64,000 nt of DNA from Maribacter thermophilus (GTDB lineage Bacteria; Bacteroidota; Bacteroidia; Flavobacteriales; Flavobacteriaceae), in the NCBI RefSeq assembly GCF_001020565.1, contig NZ_LDAS01000001.1, positions 2,504,520-2,568,519 of the forward strand. Reading direction: 5' to 3'. The first letter of the stretch is position 1; the number at the start of each line of letters is the position of its first letter. Position numbers and translations under genes: made by a program. Positions 51,229 to 60,368 of the stretch are shown piece by piece. Below the pieces are notes generated by a model. The model did no database searches, was not told where the DNA came from, and worked only from the letters and a program-made list of their open reading frames with translations.

Positions 51229-52731
51229 ATGAAAAAAACGAACATAACCATTGTCTTGACCATCGCAATCTTGGTGTTCGCCAATTTGGTATCAAAGCAA
51301 TATTTTTTCAGGTTGGACCTCACCGAAGACAAGCAATATACTTTAAGTGATGCTACGGAGAACATTATGGCATCCTTAGAAAACCCTATTACCGTAAAGG
51401 CCTATTTTTCTGAGAACCTGCCCCCCGATATCGCCAAGACCAAAAACGATTTCGAGGAATACTTGATCGAGTATGCACGGCATTCGGACGACAACCTCAT
51501 CTACACCTTTATCAACCCCAACGAGAAGGAATCTTTAGAGCTAGAGGCCATGGAAGCGGGCATTAACCCCGTCATGATCAACGTTCGCGAAAAGGACCAG
51601 ATGAAACAACAAAAGGCCTTTTTGGGCGCCGTTTTACAACTGGAGGACCGCAAGGAGGTCATCCCCTTTGTACAACCCGGAGCACCCTTAGAGTACCTCC
51701 TCTCGTCTTCCATAAAAAAGATAGCGGTTACCGATAAACCCGAAGTGGGACTTTTACAGGACTACGGACAGGCCACCATTGGTGAACTTGCACAGGTAAA
51801 AACAGCCTTGGACGTACTGTACAATTTTAAGTCGGTCACCGTAAACGACAGCGTTGCCCCACCTGAGAATATAAGGACATTGGCCTTGGTACGCCCCACG
51901 GACACCATCAGCGCGGGCACCTTAAAACAATTGGATACATTTTTAGAAAACGGCGGAAATTTGTTCATCGCCCTGAACCGGGTAAACGGAAACCTAAACA
52001 ACACATTTGGCAGTGCTATCGGTACCGGAATAGAAAAATGGCTGAACGAAAAAGGACTTGCAATAGGTTCAGATTTTGTCATCGATGCCCAATGTGCCAA
52101 CATATCGGTTCAACAGCGACAAGGTTTCTTTAATTTTACGACGAACGTTGCCTTCCCCTATGCCCCCATTATCAGCAAATTTGCAGACCACCCCAGTACC
52201 AAGGGCTTAGATGCCGTGGTAATGCAGTTTGCCAGTTCATTAAAGTTTACCGCCAAGGATTCGCTGACCACCTTTACCCCGCTCGCCTTTTCATCGGATA
52301 ACTCGGGAGTATTGCCGGCACCTCAGTATTTTAATATCCAAAAAGAATGGACAAATAATGATTTCAATGCCCCCAACCAAGTGGTCGCAGGCGTCTTGGA
52401 GCAAACCCATCCCAATGGCAAGCGATCCCGCATTTTTGTGGTTTCCGATGGGGATTTTCCAGTTAGCGACGGCCAACGAACACTACAGGCCGACAATATA
52501 AACCTTATGGTCAATGCCATAGATTGGTTGAGCGACGACACCGGATTAATAGACCTTAGAACAAAAGGAGTTCGGTACAGACCCTTGGACAAATTAGAGG
52601 AAAGCACCAAAACCACATTAAAATATGCCAATTTCCTGTTGCCCCTTGTTCTGGTAATTGTCTACGGAATTATACGTATGCAGATAAACAAAAACAAACG
52701 CAGCAAAAGACTGGAAGAAAACTACGAATGA
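51229..52731 (+). CDS. GldG-like ABC-type auxiliary protein (ABC_transp_aux)
   Basis: A 500-aa protein, somewhat short for GldG. An N-terminal helix (ITIVLTIAILVFANLVSKQYFF) is followed by RLDLTEDKQYTLSDAT, the hallmark entry of this family, a large periplasmic domain (DTFLENGGNLFIALNRVNG; RIFVVSDGDFPVSD) and a C-terminal helix (FLLPLVLVIVYGIIRM) with a basic cytoplasmic tail. It is thought to work with the permease as part of the exporter. The next gene is a DUF4340 protein, a frequent partner. Confidence 0.87.
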   Translation: MKKTNITIVLTIAILVFANLVSKQYFFRLDLTEDKQYTLSDATENIMASLENPITVKAYFSENLPPDIAKTKNDFEEYLIEYARHSDDNLIYTFINPNEKESLELEAMEAGINPVMINVREKDQMKQQKAFLGAVLQLEDRKEVIPFVQPGAPLEYLLSSSIKKIAVTDKPEVGLLQDYGQATIGELAQVKTALDVLYNFKSVTVNDSVAPPENIRTLALVRPTDTISAGTLKQLDTFLENGGNLFIALNRVNGNLNNTFGSAIGTGIEKWLNEKGLAIGSDFVIDAQCANISVQQRQGFFNFTTNVAFPYAPIISKFADHPSTKGLDAVVMQFASSLKFTAKDSLTTFTPLAFSSDNSGVLPAPQYFNIQKEWTNNDFNAPNQVVAGVLEQTHPNGKRSRIFVVSDGDFPVSDGQRTLQADNINLMVNAIDWLSDDTGLIDLRTKGVRYRPLDKLEESTKTTLKYANFLLPLVLVIVYGIIRMQINKNKRSKRLEENYE

Positions 52732-52754
52732 TCACTACAACTAAACCATAATCC

Positions 52755-53717
52755 ATGAAGAAAAACAACATATTGATCTCGGTATTGGTGGTATTGGTAC
52801 TGCTCTATGTTTCTACCAATTACTTTAAAAAGAACAATAGCACCACTTTTAACCCAGAGGTCATACAACTGGATACCTCTGCGATAGAAAAACTCACCAT
52901 ATACCCACCGGCCAAAATGTCGGAAGAGCCTATTTATATTTCGAGGTCGCAAAATAGATGGGAGGTTTCACAAGGCACCATCAGATCTAAAGCGAGCCAA
53001 ACATTGGTAAAAAGTGCCCTTGGGCAATTACAAGATATAAAGGCCCAACGACTGGTCGCAAAAACAGCGGACAAATGGGCTACTTATGAACTCACAGATT
53101 CCTTGGCCAGAAAACTGGAGATCCAAGAAAAAGATGGAGGCAAAATAAATACTGTCTACTTCGGAAAAACATCTTATGAACAGGGCGCGTCATCGCAGTA
53201 CGGAGGAGCATCCATGAAAGGGTACACTTACTTTCGAATAAATGACAGGCCCGAGACCTACACCCTAAAAAATCAGATTTCGAGTGCCTTTGACCGTAAG
53301 TTCAATACATGGAGGAATTCTGAATTTATAAAATTGAACAAGGAAGACATTACAGAAGTAAAATTTGAACGGGATGGCCAAGAAGATTTTACCCTTCAAA
53401 AAAAAGACGCTACTTGGACCATTATGGGCATACGATCAGATTCTACAAAAGTAGCCCGTTATCTCAATATTCTACGTAACCAGAGCAGCTCTCTTTTCGT
53501 AGATAGGTTTGCTCCGAAAAAAGAAGCTTTTAGAACCTTGACCGTTCGAGGAAAATCTATGGATAATATTATTGTTAAAGCCTATGTTGACAGCGTGGAA
53601 AACAATTTTCTACTTCACTCGTCGCAACACCCCAAAACCTATGTTAAGAGCGATTCTACAGGACTGTACAAACGATTGTTCGTTGACAAGGAATATTTCA
53701 TAAAAGAAAAAGAATAA
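52755..53717 (+). CDS. DUF4340 domain protein
   Basis: A 320-aa protein with one N-terminal membrane segment (NILISVLVVLVLLYVSTNYF) and a periplasmic part made of repeated beta modules: IEKLTIYPPAKMSEEPIYISRSQNRWEVS, ITEVKFERDGQEDFTLQKKDATWTI. This is the DUF4340 pattern (a residue stretch near each strand pair ending in W.I/W.V). It commonly follows GldG-like genes in many phyla. No enzymatic role is known. It starts 23 bases after the GldG-like stop. Confidence 0.82.
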   Translation: MKKNNILISVLVVLVLLYVSTNYFKKNNSTTFNPEVIQLDTSAIEKLTIYPPAKMSEEPIYISRSQNRWEVSQGTIRSKASQTLVKSALGQLQDIKAQRLVAKTADKWATYELTDSLARKLEIQEKDGGKINTVYFGKTSYEQGASSQYGGASMKGYTYFRINDRPETYTLKNQISSAFDRKFNTWRNSEFIKLNKEDITEVKFERDGQEDFTLQKKDATWTIMGIRSDSTKVARYLNILRNQSSSLFVDRFAPKKEAFRTLTVRGKSMDNIIVKAYVDSVENNFLLHSSQHPKTYVKSDSTGLYKRLFVDKEYFIKEKE

Positions 53718-53793
53718 TCAAATCACAAACTATAAACCAGCCGGCACCTCGGCCCAAACTTTTAGCTTTTTAATGACATATAAATTACGCACT

Positions 53794-54942
53794 ATGAAAT
53801 CCATTAAATTCAATCTTAAAACATTATTGTTTTTTATCACGCTTATATTTTTATACAGCCCTATGGCCTTGGCCGGCAACGGTATCACCTTATATACGCC
53901 GTACACTAATATTTCGGTACCTCCGGGAGAGTCTATCGACTATACCGTTCAGGTAAAAAACTACGGAAGCCAACTAAGGGATGTTGAAATTAGCCTTACG
54001 GGCCTGCCCGATGATTGGAGCTCTACCCTAAAGGCCGGGGGCTACACCATTAAGCGAATAGCTGTGTTGCCCGGTGAAAAAAAAGACCTTACCCTAACGG
54101 TAAACGTGCCCTTGAAGGTCGAAAAAGGCACGTACAACATAAAGCTGGTCGGCAAAAATTACGACGTACTTCCCATCACCATTAATGTATCGGAAGAAGG
54201 AACCTTTAAGACCGAGTTTACTTCCGATCAGATCAATATGGAAGGGCATTCAAAATCTAACTTCAATTTCTCTACAAAATTAAAGAACCACACAGGCGAA
54301 AAGCAGGTATACTCGCTATTGGCAGCACCACCACGAGGCTGGAACGTAGCTTTTAAACCCAATGCCAGACAAGCAACCGCAGTAGAGATAGCACCGGGGA
54401 AAACAACTAATATTAAAGTCGAAGTAACCCCTTCTGCAATAGTAAAAGCAGGCTCCTATAAAATACCCATAAAGGCGACCAACAAGTATACCACTGCCGA
54501 ACTGGAATTAGAAGTAGTGATCAAAGGCTCTTATGATATGGAGCTGACCACCCCTACAGGACTTTTAAGTTCCAGCATTACTTCTGGAAGAGAAAAGAAA
54601 ATGGAACTTTTGGTACGGAATACCGGATCCAGCGAATTAAAAAATGTTACGTTTAGCTCTAACAAACCTAAAGACTGGGAAGTTTCCATTAAACCCGACA
54701 CCATACCCTTTATAAAAGCTGGTTCACAAGAAAAAATAACGGCTACCATAAAAGCTGCAGACAAGGCCGTTCCTGGAGACTACCTACCAAAAATTACGGC
54801 CAAGACTCCTGAAGTATCCTCTACCGCATCTATCCGATTTTTAGTAAAGACCCCTTTATTATGGGGCTGGGTAGGCATCTTAATTATACTAGGAACATTA
54901 GGAGCCATTTATTACCTGTTTAAAAAATACGGAAGACGATAA
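53794..54942 (+). CDS. Secreted NEW3-repeat protein with C-terminal membrane anchor
   Basis: A 382-aa protein from the ATG at 53794 (signal FNLKTLLFFITLIFLYSPMALA); the longer frame adds seven residues. Three beta-sandwich repeats of the NEW3/alpha-galactosidase-associated type are visible: YTNISVPPGESIDYTVQVKNYG with GLPDDW; MEGHSKSNFNFSTKLKNHTG with PRGWNVAF; ITSGREKKMELLVRNTGSSEL with PKDWEVSI. Each repeat has the expected final proline/glycine turn. It ends with a membrane helix (LWGWVGILIILGTLGAIYYLF) and a basic tail. It shares its last base with the next ATPase start, so they are coupled. It may capture or scaffold cargo outside the inner membrane. Confidence 0.82.
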   Translation: MKSIKFNLKTLLFFITLIFLYSPMALAGNGITLYTPYTNISVPPGESIDYTVQVKNYGSQLRDVEISLTGLPDDWSSTLKAGGYTIKRIAVLPGEKKDLTLTVNVPLKVEKGTYNIKLVGKNYDVLPITINVSEEGTFKTEFTSDQINMEGHSKSNFNFSTKLKNHTGEKQVYSLLAAPPRGWNVAFKPNARQATAVEIAPGKTTNIKVEVTPSAIVKAGSYKIPIKATNKYTTAELELEVVIKGSYDMELTTPTGLLSSSITSGREKKMELLVRNTGSSELKNVTFSSNKPKDWEVSIKPDTIPFIKAGSQEKITATIKAADKAVPGDYLPKITAKTPEVSSTASIRFLVKTPLLWGWVGILIILGTLGAIYYLFKKYGRR

Positions 54943-55904
54943 TGGCGGACAAGAGTATAGACATTGTTGGATTGACCAAAAAATACGGGGAGCATGTGGC
55001 GGTAGACAATTTAACGCTCTCTGTGGAAAAAGGCGAAATTTTTGGCCTATTGGGGCCGAACGGCGCCGGTAAATCGACCACCATCCTTATGGTTTTAGGA
55101 CTTACCGAAATAGACTCGGGCAGTGTAAAAGTATGTGGTATAGACAGTAGCAGGTATCCCCTAGAGGTAAAAAGAAAGGTCGGCTACCTACCCGAGGATG
55201 TAGGTTTTTATACCGATTACACCGGTTTGCAAAATCTGATGTACGTGGCACGCCTTAACAATATTCCAATAGAAGAAGCCCGAAAGACCGCCTTGGAAAC
55301 TTTGGCCGAAGTAGGCCTAGAAAAGGCGAAGGACAAGAAGGTAGCCAGTTATTCTCGAGGAATGCGCCAACGTTTGGGCCTTGCGGACGTACTCATAAAA
55401 AAGCCGGAAGTAATTATACTGGATGAACCCACTTTGGGACTGGACCCCGAGGGCGTAAAGAAATTTCTTCAACTAATCGTAGATCTTAGCAGAAAAAAGG
55501 GGATTACCGTTCTGTTCTCATCGCACCACCTGCACCAGGTACAACAGCTCTGTGACCGGGTCGGCATTTTTGTAAAAGGAAAATTATTGGCCGAAGGAAA
55601 AATCAGTTCCTTGGCCGAGCAATTGTTCTCTAAAAACGCCCACACCCTTGAGGGAATTGTCGCCGAAACGGAAAAACCTTCCCTATCACTGAAAGAACTG
55701 ACGCAGAAAATGGAACAGATGGAAGGGGTTGCCCAAGTAGAGATGCGCGATAAACGATTTGTAATAACGTCTAAAAAGGATATTTCGGTACCCATATCCC
55801 GTTTAGTCGTTAATTCTGGTTATGGCCTTCATTCCCTTAGTAAAAAGGAATATGGTCTGGACGACATTTATCATCAATATTTTCAGGAAGAAAAACAGAT
55901 ATGA
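54942..55904 (+). CDS. ABC transporter ATP-binding protein (NosF-like)
   Basis: A 320-aa ATPase with Walker A GPNGAGKST (38-46), signature YSRGMRQRLGLAD near 142 and Walker B VIILDEPTLGLDP near 161, then FSSHHLHQVQ. The C-terminal 90 residues form an extension. Its start overlaps the NEW3 gene stop by one base and its stop overlaps the permease start by four (ATGA), so the three proteins are translationally coupled. NosF-type ATPases work with NosY-type permeases in copper-centre assembly, but no NosZ or NosD is present here. Confidence 0.88.
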   Translation: MADKSIDIVGLTKKYGEHVAVDNLTLSVEKGEIFGLLGPNGAGKSTTILMVLGLTEIDSGSVKVCGIDSSRYPLEVKRKVGYLPEDVGFYTDYTGLQNLMYVARLNNIPIEEARKTALETLAEVGLEKAKDKKVASYSRGMRQRLGLADVLIKKPEVIILDEPTLGLDPEGVKKFLQLIVDLSRKKGITVLFSSHHLHQVQQLCDRVGIFVKGKLLAEGKISSLAEQLFSKNAHTLEGIVAETEKPSLSLKELTQKMEQMEGVAQVEMRDKRFVITSKKDISVPISRLVVNSGYGLHSLSKKEYGLDDIYHQYFQEEKQI

Positions 55905-56980
55905 AAAGTACATTGTTAAAATCGGGAATAGATAGGCTCACCACTATCATAAAGATTCCTTCGTTCAATTTTCCAACGAATCGCTTTCGTTCCCTTAGGA
56001 AAGGAACCGTTGAAAACGATCGTTCGTTGGTTTTAAGTCCCTTTAAGGCCATGGTTCAGAAAGAAATAACCGACCATATTACCAACTGGCGTTTTATCAT
56101 TCTTTTCGCCATTATAGCCTTGGCCTGTTTGGGGACCCTTTTTTCTACCTTGTCCGATGGAATGAAGGTTCTTATAAACGATAATTCGGAAAACAATTTC
56201 TTTTTCTTGAACCTGTTCACAAAATCTGACGGCACCCTGCCTCCTTATTTTGTGTTCGTAGGGTTTCTGGGCCCGCTGTTCGGGATAAGCCTCGGCTTCG
56301 ATGCCATAAGTTCTGAGCAGAACAGGGGAACCTTAAGCCGTGTACTGGCACAACCAGTTCCAAGAGACAGTATTCTGAATGCCAAGTTTTTGGCAGGCAT
56401 CATAGTAATCAGCCTCATGTTGTTCACCCTCAGTTTCTTGGTCATGGGTGCCGGATTAATAGCCATAGGCATTCCCCCAACGGCAGAAGAATTTATGCGT
56501 ATTATCGTGTATACGATACTGAGCATTGTATATGTATCTTTTTGGTTGAACCTATCCATCCTCTTTTCGGTGCGGTTTCGGCAACCCGCCACCTCGGCAT
56601 TATTAGGTATTGCGGTATGGTTGTTCTTTACCATATTCTACCCTATGATCGCCAATCTGATCATTAAAGGATACGAACCCTCTCAATACGCCACGCCCAG
56701 GGCCATTTATTTCTATCAAAAACTAAAGTTCTATTTGGTACAAATAATGCCCAACGAGCTGTTCGATGAGATTACCTCGGCTATTTTAGTGCCATCGGTA
56801 CGTAGCCTGGGACCCTTGACCATGGAGCAGATGCAAGGGGCCATTCCTGGAAGTCTTCCCTTAGGACAGAGTATTCTATTGGTTTGGCCACAGTTTACAG
56901 GCCTCATCGCTTTGACCTTGTTGTGTTTCTTGTTATCGTATATATTGTTTATGAAACGCGAAATACGTTCGAGGGGGTAG
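55901..56980 (+). CDS. ABC transporter permease (NosY/ABC-2 type)
   Basis: A 359-aa protein. A soluble N-terminal stretch of about 50 residues, unusual for the family, precedes the first helix (WRFIILFAIIALACLGTLFS). The ABC-2 core follows: FVGFLGPLFGISLGFDAISSEQNRGTLSRVLAQPVPRDSI, ISLMLFTLSFLVMGAGLIAIGIP, FWLNLSILFSVRF, and a last helix LIALTLLCFLLSYILFM. It is the last gene of the seven-gene operon, 90 bases before a terminator. Confidence 0.87.
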   Translation: MKSTLLKSGIDRLTTIIKIPSFNFPTNRFRSLRKGTVENDRSLVLSPFKAMVQKEITDHITNWRFIILFAIIALACLGTLFSTLSDGMKVLINDNSENNFFFLNLFTKSDGTLPPYFVFVGFLGPLFGISLGFDAISSEQNRGTLSRVLAQPVPRDSILNAKFLAGIIVISLMLFTLSFLVMGAGLIAIGIPPTAEEFMRIIVYTILSIVYVSFWLNLSILFSVRFRQPATSALLGIAVWLFFTIFYPMIANLIIKGYEPSQYATPRAIYFYQKLKFYLVQIMPNELFDEITSAILVPSVRSLGPLTMEQMQGAIPGSLPLGQSILLVWPQFTGLIALTLLCFLLSYILFMKREIRSRG

Positions 56981-57070
56981 ACATAATTTAAATCAAACCT
57001 TCAATACACTTTAATAGCCTATTCACATAAGGGACGAATAAAGACATTCGACCCAACAGCGCCAAACAAA

Positions 57071-57099
57071 AAAACCAAGACTTTCGTCTTGGTTTTTTC
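57071..57099. terminator. Bidirectional terminator between ABC operon and tRNA
   Basis: AAAACCAAGAC and GTCTTGGTTTT form an 11-bp stem with TTTC loop. On the plus strand it continues TTTCTTG and on the minus strand TTTGTTT, so it can end both the ABC operon and the tRNA transcript. Confidence 0.85.
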
Positions 57100-57102
57100 T
57101 TG

Positions 57103-57183
57103 TACTCGAGGTGGGAATCGAACCCACACTCCAAAGGAACTGGATTTTGAATCCAGCGCGTCTACCAGTTCCGCCACTCGAGC
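57103..57183 (-). tRNA. tRNA-Leu (anticodon CAA)
   Basis: The minus strand folds into a class II tRNA: acceptor GCTCGAG/CTCGAGT with one G-U at the end, D-arm GGCGGAACTGGTAGACGC, anticodon stem CTGGA/TCCAG with loop TTCAAAA (anticodon CAA), a long variable arm and T-arm GTGGGTTCGATTCCCAC. The 3' CCA is not encoded. It reads UUG codons. Confidence 0.95.
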
Positions 57184-57200
57184 ATTTCAAATTCGGAATG

Positions 57201-57234
57201 CAAAATTATAAAATATTTTGTTTACCACACCAAA
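57201..57234 (-). promoter_or_regulatory. Promoter of tRNA-Leu
   Basis: On the minus strand TTTG (57234-57231) and TAATTTTG (57208-57201) match the Bacteroidetes -33 and -7 boxes with a 22-base spacer, and the predicted start is about a dozen bases before the tRNA 5' end. Confidence 0.6.
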
Positions 57235-57272
57235 AAATTTAATAATTATCTTCAAGGAGCCAAATTAATTTC

Positions 57273-57280
57273 TAAATTTG
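57273..57280 (+). promoter_or_regulatory. -7 box (TAAATTTG) of prs
   Basis: TAAATTTG fits TAnnTTTG and lies about 70 bases before the prs start; a -33 box is not clear. Confidence 0.45.
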
Positions 57281-57348
57281 CACCTCTCTAGAAAACAGCG
57301 CCTTTCAAGCCTAAGCTTGGCGGCCTAAATTATAATATAGAAAGAGCC

Positions 57349-58290
57349 ATGTCATATCAAGTCCCAGAACCTAAAATTTTCACCTGTACACAGAGTACAT
57401 CTTTAGGAGAAAAAATAGCAAAGGCATATGGCACGGAACTGGGAAATGTAATCTTTTCTCGCTACAGCGATGGCGAGTTTCAACCTTCTTTTGAAGAATC
57501 TATTCGAGGAACCAGGATATTTATTATTGGTTCTACCCACCCTGGTCCAGAGAATTTAATGGAGATGTTGTTGATGATCGATGCTGCCAAAAGAGCATCT
57601 GCCAGACATATTACAGCGGTAATGCCCTACTTTGGATGGGCCAGGCAAGATAGAAAAGATAAACCCAGAGTACCCATTGCAGCAAAACTAGTGGCCAAGA
57701 TGCTGGAAACGGCAGGTGCCACAAGAATTATAACCATGGATCTGCATGCAGATCAAATTCAAGGATTCTTTGAAAAACCGGTAGACCATTTGTTCGCGTC
57801 CACGTTGTTTTTACCCTACCTTAAAAGTCTTGAATTACCGAACCTGACCATTGCCTCACCCGATATGGGCGGATCAAAAAGGGCTTATGCCTATTCCAAG
57901 GCGTTGGATTGTGATGTAGTGGTGTGTTATAAACAAAGGGCCAAAGCCAATGTTATTTCACATATGGAACTTATTGGCGATGTACAGGGGAAGAACGTAG
58001 TATTGGTAGATGACATGGTAGACACCGCCGGAACACTTACCAAAGCTGCCGATCTAATGATGGAAAGAGGTGCCGCAAGTGTAAGGGCCATTACCACTCA
58101 TGGGTTATTATCGGGCAATGCCTATGAAAAGATCGAAAAATCAAAACTGACGGAGTTGATCATTACCGATTCCATTCCGATAGAGATAAAAAGTGATAAA
58201 GTAAGGGTATTAAGTTGCGCAGACCTATTTGCCGACGTGATGCACAAAGTACATAACAACAACTCTATTTCCTCAAAATTTTTAATGTAG
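57349..58290 (+). CDS. prs: Ribose-phosphate pyrophosphokinase
   Basis: A 313-aa cytoplasmic enzyme making PRPP from ribose 5-phosphate and ATP for nucleotide, histidine and tryptophan synthesis. The flexible-loop region FGWARQDRKDKPRVPI, the metal site DLHADQIQGFF and the PRPP-binding loop VLVDDMVDTAGTL are all intact, and FSRYSDGEF near residue 37 is conserved. Length is normal. It heads a conserved prs-rplY-pth arrangement seen in many Flavobacteria. Confidence 0.96.
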   Translation: MSYQVPEPKIFTCTQSTSLGEKIAKAYGTELGNVIFSRYSDGEFQPSFEESIRGTRIFIIGSTHPGPENLMEMLLMIDAAKRASARHITAVMPYFGWARQDRKDKPRVPIAAKLVAKMLETAGATRIITMDLHADQIQGFFEKPVDHLFASTLFLPYLKSLELPNLTIASPDMGGSKRAYAYSKALDCDVVVCYKQRAKANVISHMELIGDVQGKNVVLVDDMVDTAGTLTKAADLMMERGAASVRAITTHGLLSGNAYEKIEKSKLTELIITDSIPIEIKSDKVRVLSCADLFADVMHKVHNNNSISSKFLM

Positions 58291-58335
58291 ATAAAAGGAA
58301 ATACAATTTAGAATTATTAATTTTTAATATAAATA

Positions 58336-58962
58336 ATGAAGTCAATTACAATTAAAGGATCAGAAAGAGAAAGCGTGGGCAAAAAGTCAACAAAAGCCCT
58401 ACGTAATGCTGGAAAGGTTCCTTGCGTGGTATACGGAGGGGATAAACCATTACACTTTTCAGCAGATGAACTAGCGTTCAGAGACTTGGTTTACACTCCA
58501 AATGCACACACAGTTGCAATTGAGTTGGAGAACGGGGTCAAAGTTAAAGCTGTTATGCAAGACATTCAGTTTCACCCTGTTACAGATAAAATTCTACACA
58601 TTGATTTTTATCAATTATTCGACGATAAACCTGTAACCATGAACATTCCTGTGAGATTGCAAGGTAACTCGCCAGGTGTAAGAAACGGTGGTAGATTATT
58701 GTTCAGAAAAAGAAAATTGACCATCAAAGCCTTACCGGACAAATTACCTGATTTCTTTGACGTGGATATATCCAAACTAAAAATAGGTCAGAATATAGCG
58801 GTTTCAAGTCTATTGAGCGACGATTTCACTATCATGCATCCAGACACCACTACCGTGGTACAAGTTAAGACAGCCCGTACGGCAATTATTACGGATGACG
58901 ATGAAGACGAAGAAGCAGAAGGAGGAGCAGAAGCTCCAGCTGAAGAAGCTGCTCAAGAATAA
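58336..58962 (+). CDS. rplY: 50S ribosomal protein L25 (long CTC form)
   Basis: A 208-aa protein. Residues 1-95 are the 5S-rRNA-binding L25 domain ([32 protein letters not shown]) and residues 96-190 the CTC-type C-terminal beta domain. An acidic Glu/Ala-rich tail ([22 protein letters not shown]) follows, as in other Bacteroidetes. It starts 45 bases after prs and is followed by a terminator. Confidence 0.95.
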   Translation: MKSITIKGSERESVGKKSTKALRNAGKVPCVVYGGDKPLHFSADELAFRDLVYTPNAHTVAIELENGVKVKAVMQDIQFHPVTDKILHIDFYQLFDDKPVTMNIPVRLQGNSPGVRNGGRLLFRKRKLTIKALPDKLPDFFDVDISKLKIGQNIAVSSLLSDDFTIMHPDTTTVVQVKTARTAIITDDDEDEEAEGGAEAPAEEAAQE

Positions 58963-58983
58963 TCCAAGATTTTACACAAAACC

Positions 58984-59025
58984 AAAAGCATCCCAGTACC
59001 AAGTATCGGGGTGCTTTTGTATTTT
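58984..59025 (+). terminator. Terminator after rplY
   Basis: AAAAGCATCCC and GGGGTGCTTTT pair over 11 positions (one G-U), with a 13-base loop, followed by TATTTTTG. Confidence 0.7.
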
Positions 59026-59047
59026 TGACCAACAAAAGATTTGATGT

Positions 59048-59677
59048 ATGGCGACACTACTTAAATCATTGTTCGGTTTCCAAAAAAGCGTTTTAAAAGA
59101 GAGAGATTCTATGAAGAAATTTTTAGTGGTCGGTTTGGGCAACATAGGCAATGAATACACAGAGACCAGACACAACATCGGTTTTAAGATTTTAGATTTT
59201 TTAGCGACACAAAAAGAATTAACATTCGAAACGGCAAAACTGGGAGACATTACCACTTATAAATTAAAGGGAAGAAGTATTCTTTGCCTAAAACCATCCA
59301 CATACATGAACCTAAGCGGCAAAGCGGTGAGATACTGGTTGGAAAAAGAAAAGATTCCTTTAGAAAACCTTCTCGTTATAACGGACGACATTAACCTTCC
59401 TTTTGGAACGATCAGAATAAAAACCAAAGGAAGCGATGGTGGCCATAACGGACTAAAAGATATTCAAAATACCCTACAAACCACCAAATACAATAGGTTT
59501 AGGTTTGGAGTAGGCGCCAATTTCGGAAAGGGAAGACAAATAGAATATGTTTTAGGACAATGGAACGATGAGGAGAACTCTCAAATGGAAGAACGCCTAC
59601 AAAAGAGCATAGAGGCTTTAGATTCTTTTGTATTGGCCGGTATTGCCCGAACCATGAACCAATTCAACGGGAATTAA
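59048..59677 (+). CDS. pth: Peptidyl-tRNA hydrolase
   Basis: A 209-aa enzyme that releases tRNA from stalled peptidyl-tRNA. The core starts at KKFLVVGLGNIGNEYTETRHNIGF, with the catalytic His in RHNIG and partners Asn in KPSTYMNLSG and Asp in TDDINLPFG; GGHNGLKDI is also conserved. Start 59048 adds a 21-residue extension; the ATG at 59111 is the alternative. I kept the longer form because related Flavobacteria commonly carry such an extension, from memory. Confidence 0.93.
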   Translation: MATLLKSLFGFQKSVLKERDSMKKFLVVGLGNIGNEYTETRHNIGFKILDFLATQKELTFETAKLGDITTYKLKGRSILCLKPSTYMNLSGKAVRYWLEKEKIPLENLLVITDDINLPFGTIRIKTKGSDGGHNGLKDIQNTLQTTKYNRFRFGVGANFGKGRQIEYVLGQWNDEENSQMEERLQKSIEALDSFVLAGIARTMNQFNGN

Positions 59678-59684
59678 AATAATG

Positions 59685-60368
59685 CTATAACACCACGAAA
59701 CTATATACCCCGGAACTCGTGGCGTTCCCCTCTGCGTCTTCGGTGACCACACTCCAGTAATAAACCTCGCCAGAATCCACACCGACCTTTAATGTATAGG
59801 TTTCACTAGATAGGGTATTGATCAAATTTGTTGGGGGATTTACCTTAGAAAAATATATCTCAAAGGCTGCGATATCATCATCCAAATCCGAACCGGACCA
59901 TGATAAGGTTACATCATTGTTAATGTCCTTAAATACCTTTTCCGACATTTTAGGAGATAAAATTTCAGCAGGAAAAGGGGCAAATGTCGTTTGCGAACCC
60001 GAATTATAAAAACTCCATGTCTCACTTGAAACGGTTTCGGATGTTTGGTTATTTCTAGACCTGACCAACCATGAATACGGTTGCCCTTTGACCAAAGGCA
60101 GACTGGCACTGGTACTCGAGGTACTGACCGTTTGTACAACACCTGTATTAATATTCGTTACCCTAAGTTCATATGTTTTTGTGTTGTCGGCAAGTTGCCA
60201 CCTAAATTCCACCCGACTGGTATTTTCTCCTTGGTCTACACCTGTAGTACATTCAGAATTTTTTTCAGGGAATACCAATAATGCCTGGCCTGGTGGCTGA
60301 GCGTCGTCTTTCTTTTTACAACCAAATAGCCCTAAAACACAAATAAAAATTATAATGGTACGGGTCAT
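59685..60368 (-). CDS. Lipoprotein with fibronectin type III-like repeats
   Basis: A 227-aa protein with lipobox GLFGC (Cys17). Two fibronectin III-like modules follow: VEFRWQLADNTKTYELRVTNINTGVVQT...PYSWLVRSRN and VTLSWSGSDLDDDIAAFEIYFSKVN...VYYWSVVTEDAEGN. No catalytic motif. Its ATG overlaps the last four bases of the metalloprotease gene (ATGA), so the two are cotranslated; it may help display, fold or retain the protease at the surface. Confidence 0.78.
   Translation of the reverse strand: MTRTIIIFICVLGLFGCKKKDDAQPPGQALLVFPEKNSECTTGVDQGENTSRVEFRWQLADNTKTYELRVTNINTGVVQTVSTSSTSASLPLVKGQPYSWLVRSRNNQTSETVSSETWSFYNSGSQTTFAPFPAEILSPKMSEKVFKDINNDVTLSWSGSDLDDDIAAFEIYFSKVNPPTNLINTLSSETYTLKVGVDSGEVYYWSVVTEDAEGNATSSGVYSFVVL

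Noticed and set aside
59685-60368. Carbohydrate-active enzyme
   Set aside because: Only FN3-like modules are seen, with no catalytic motif.
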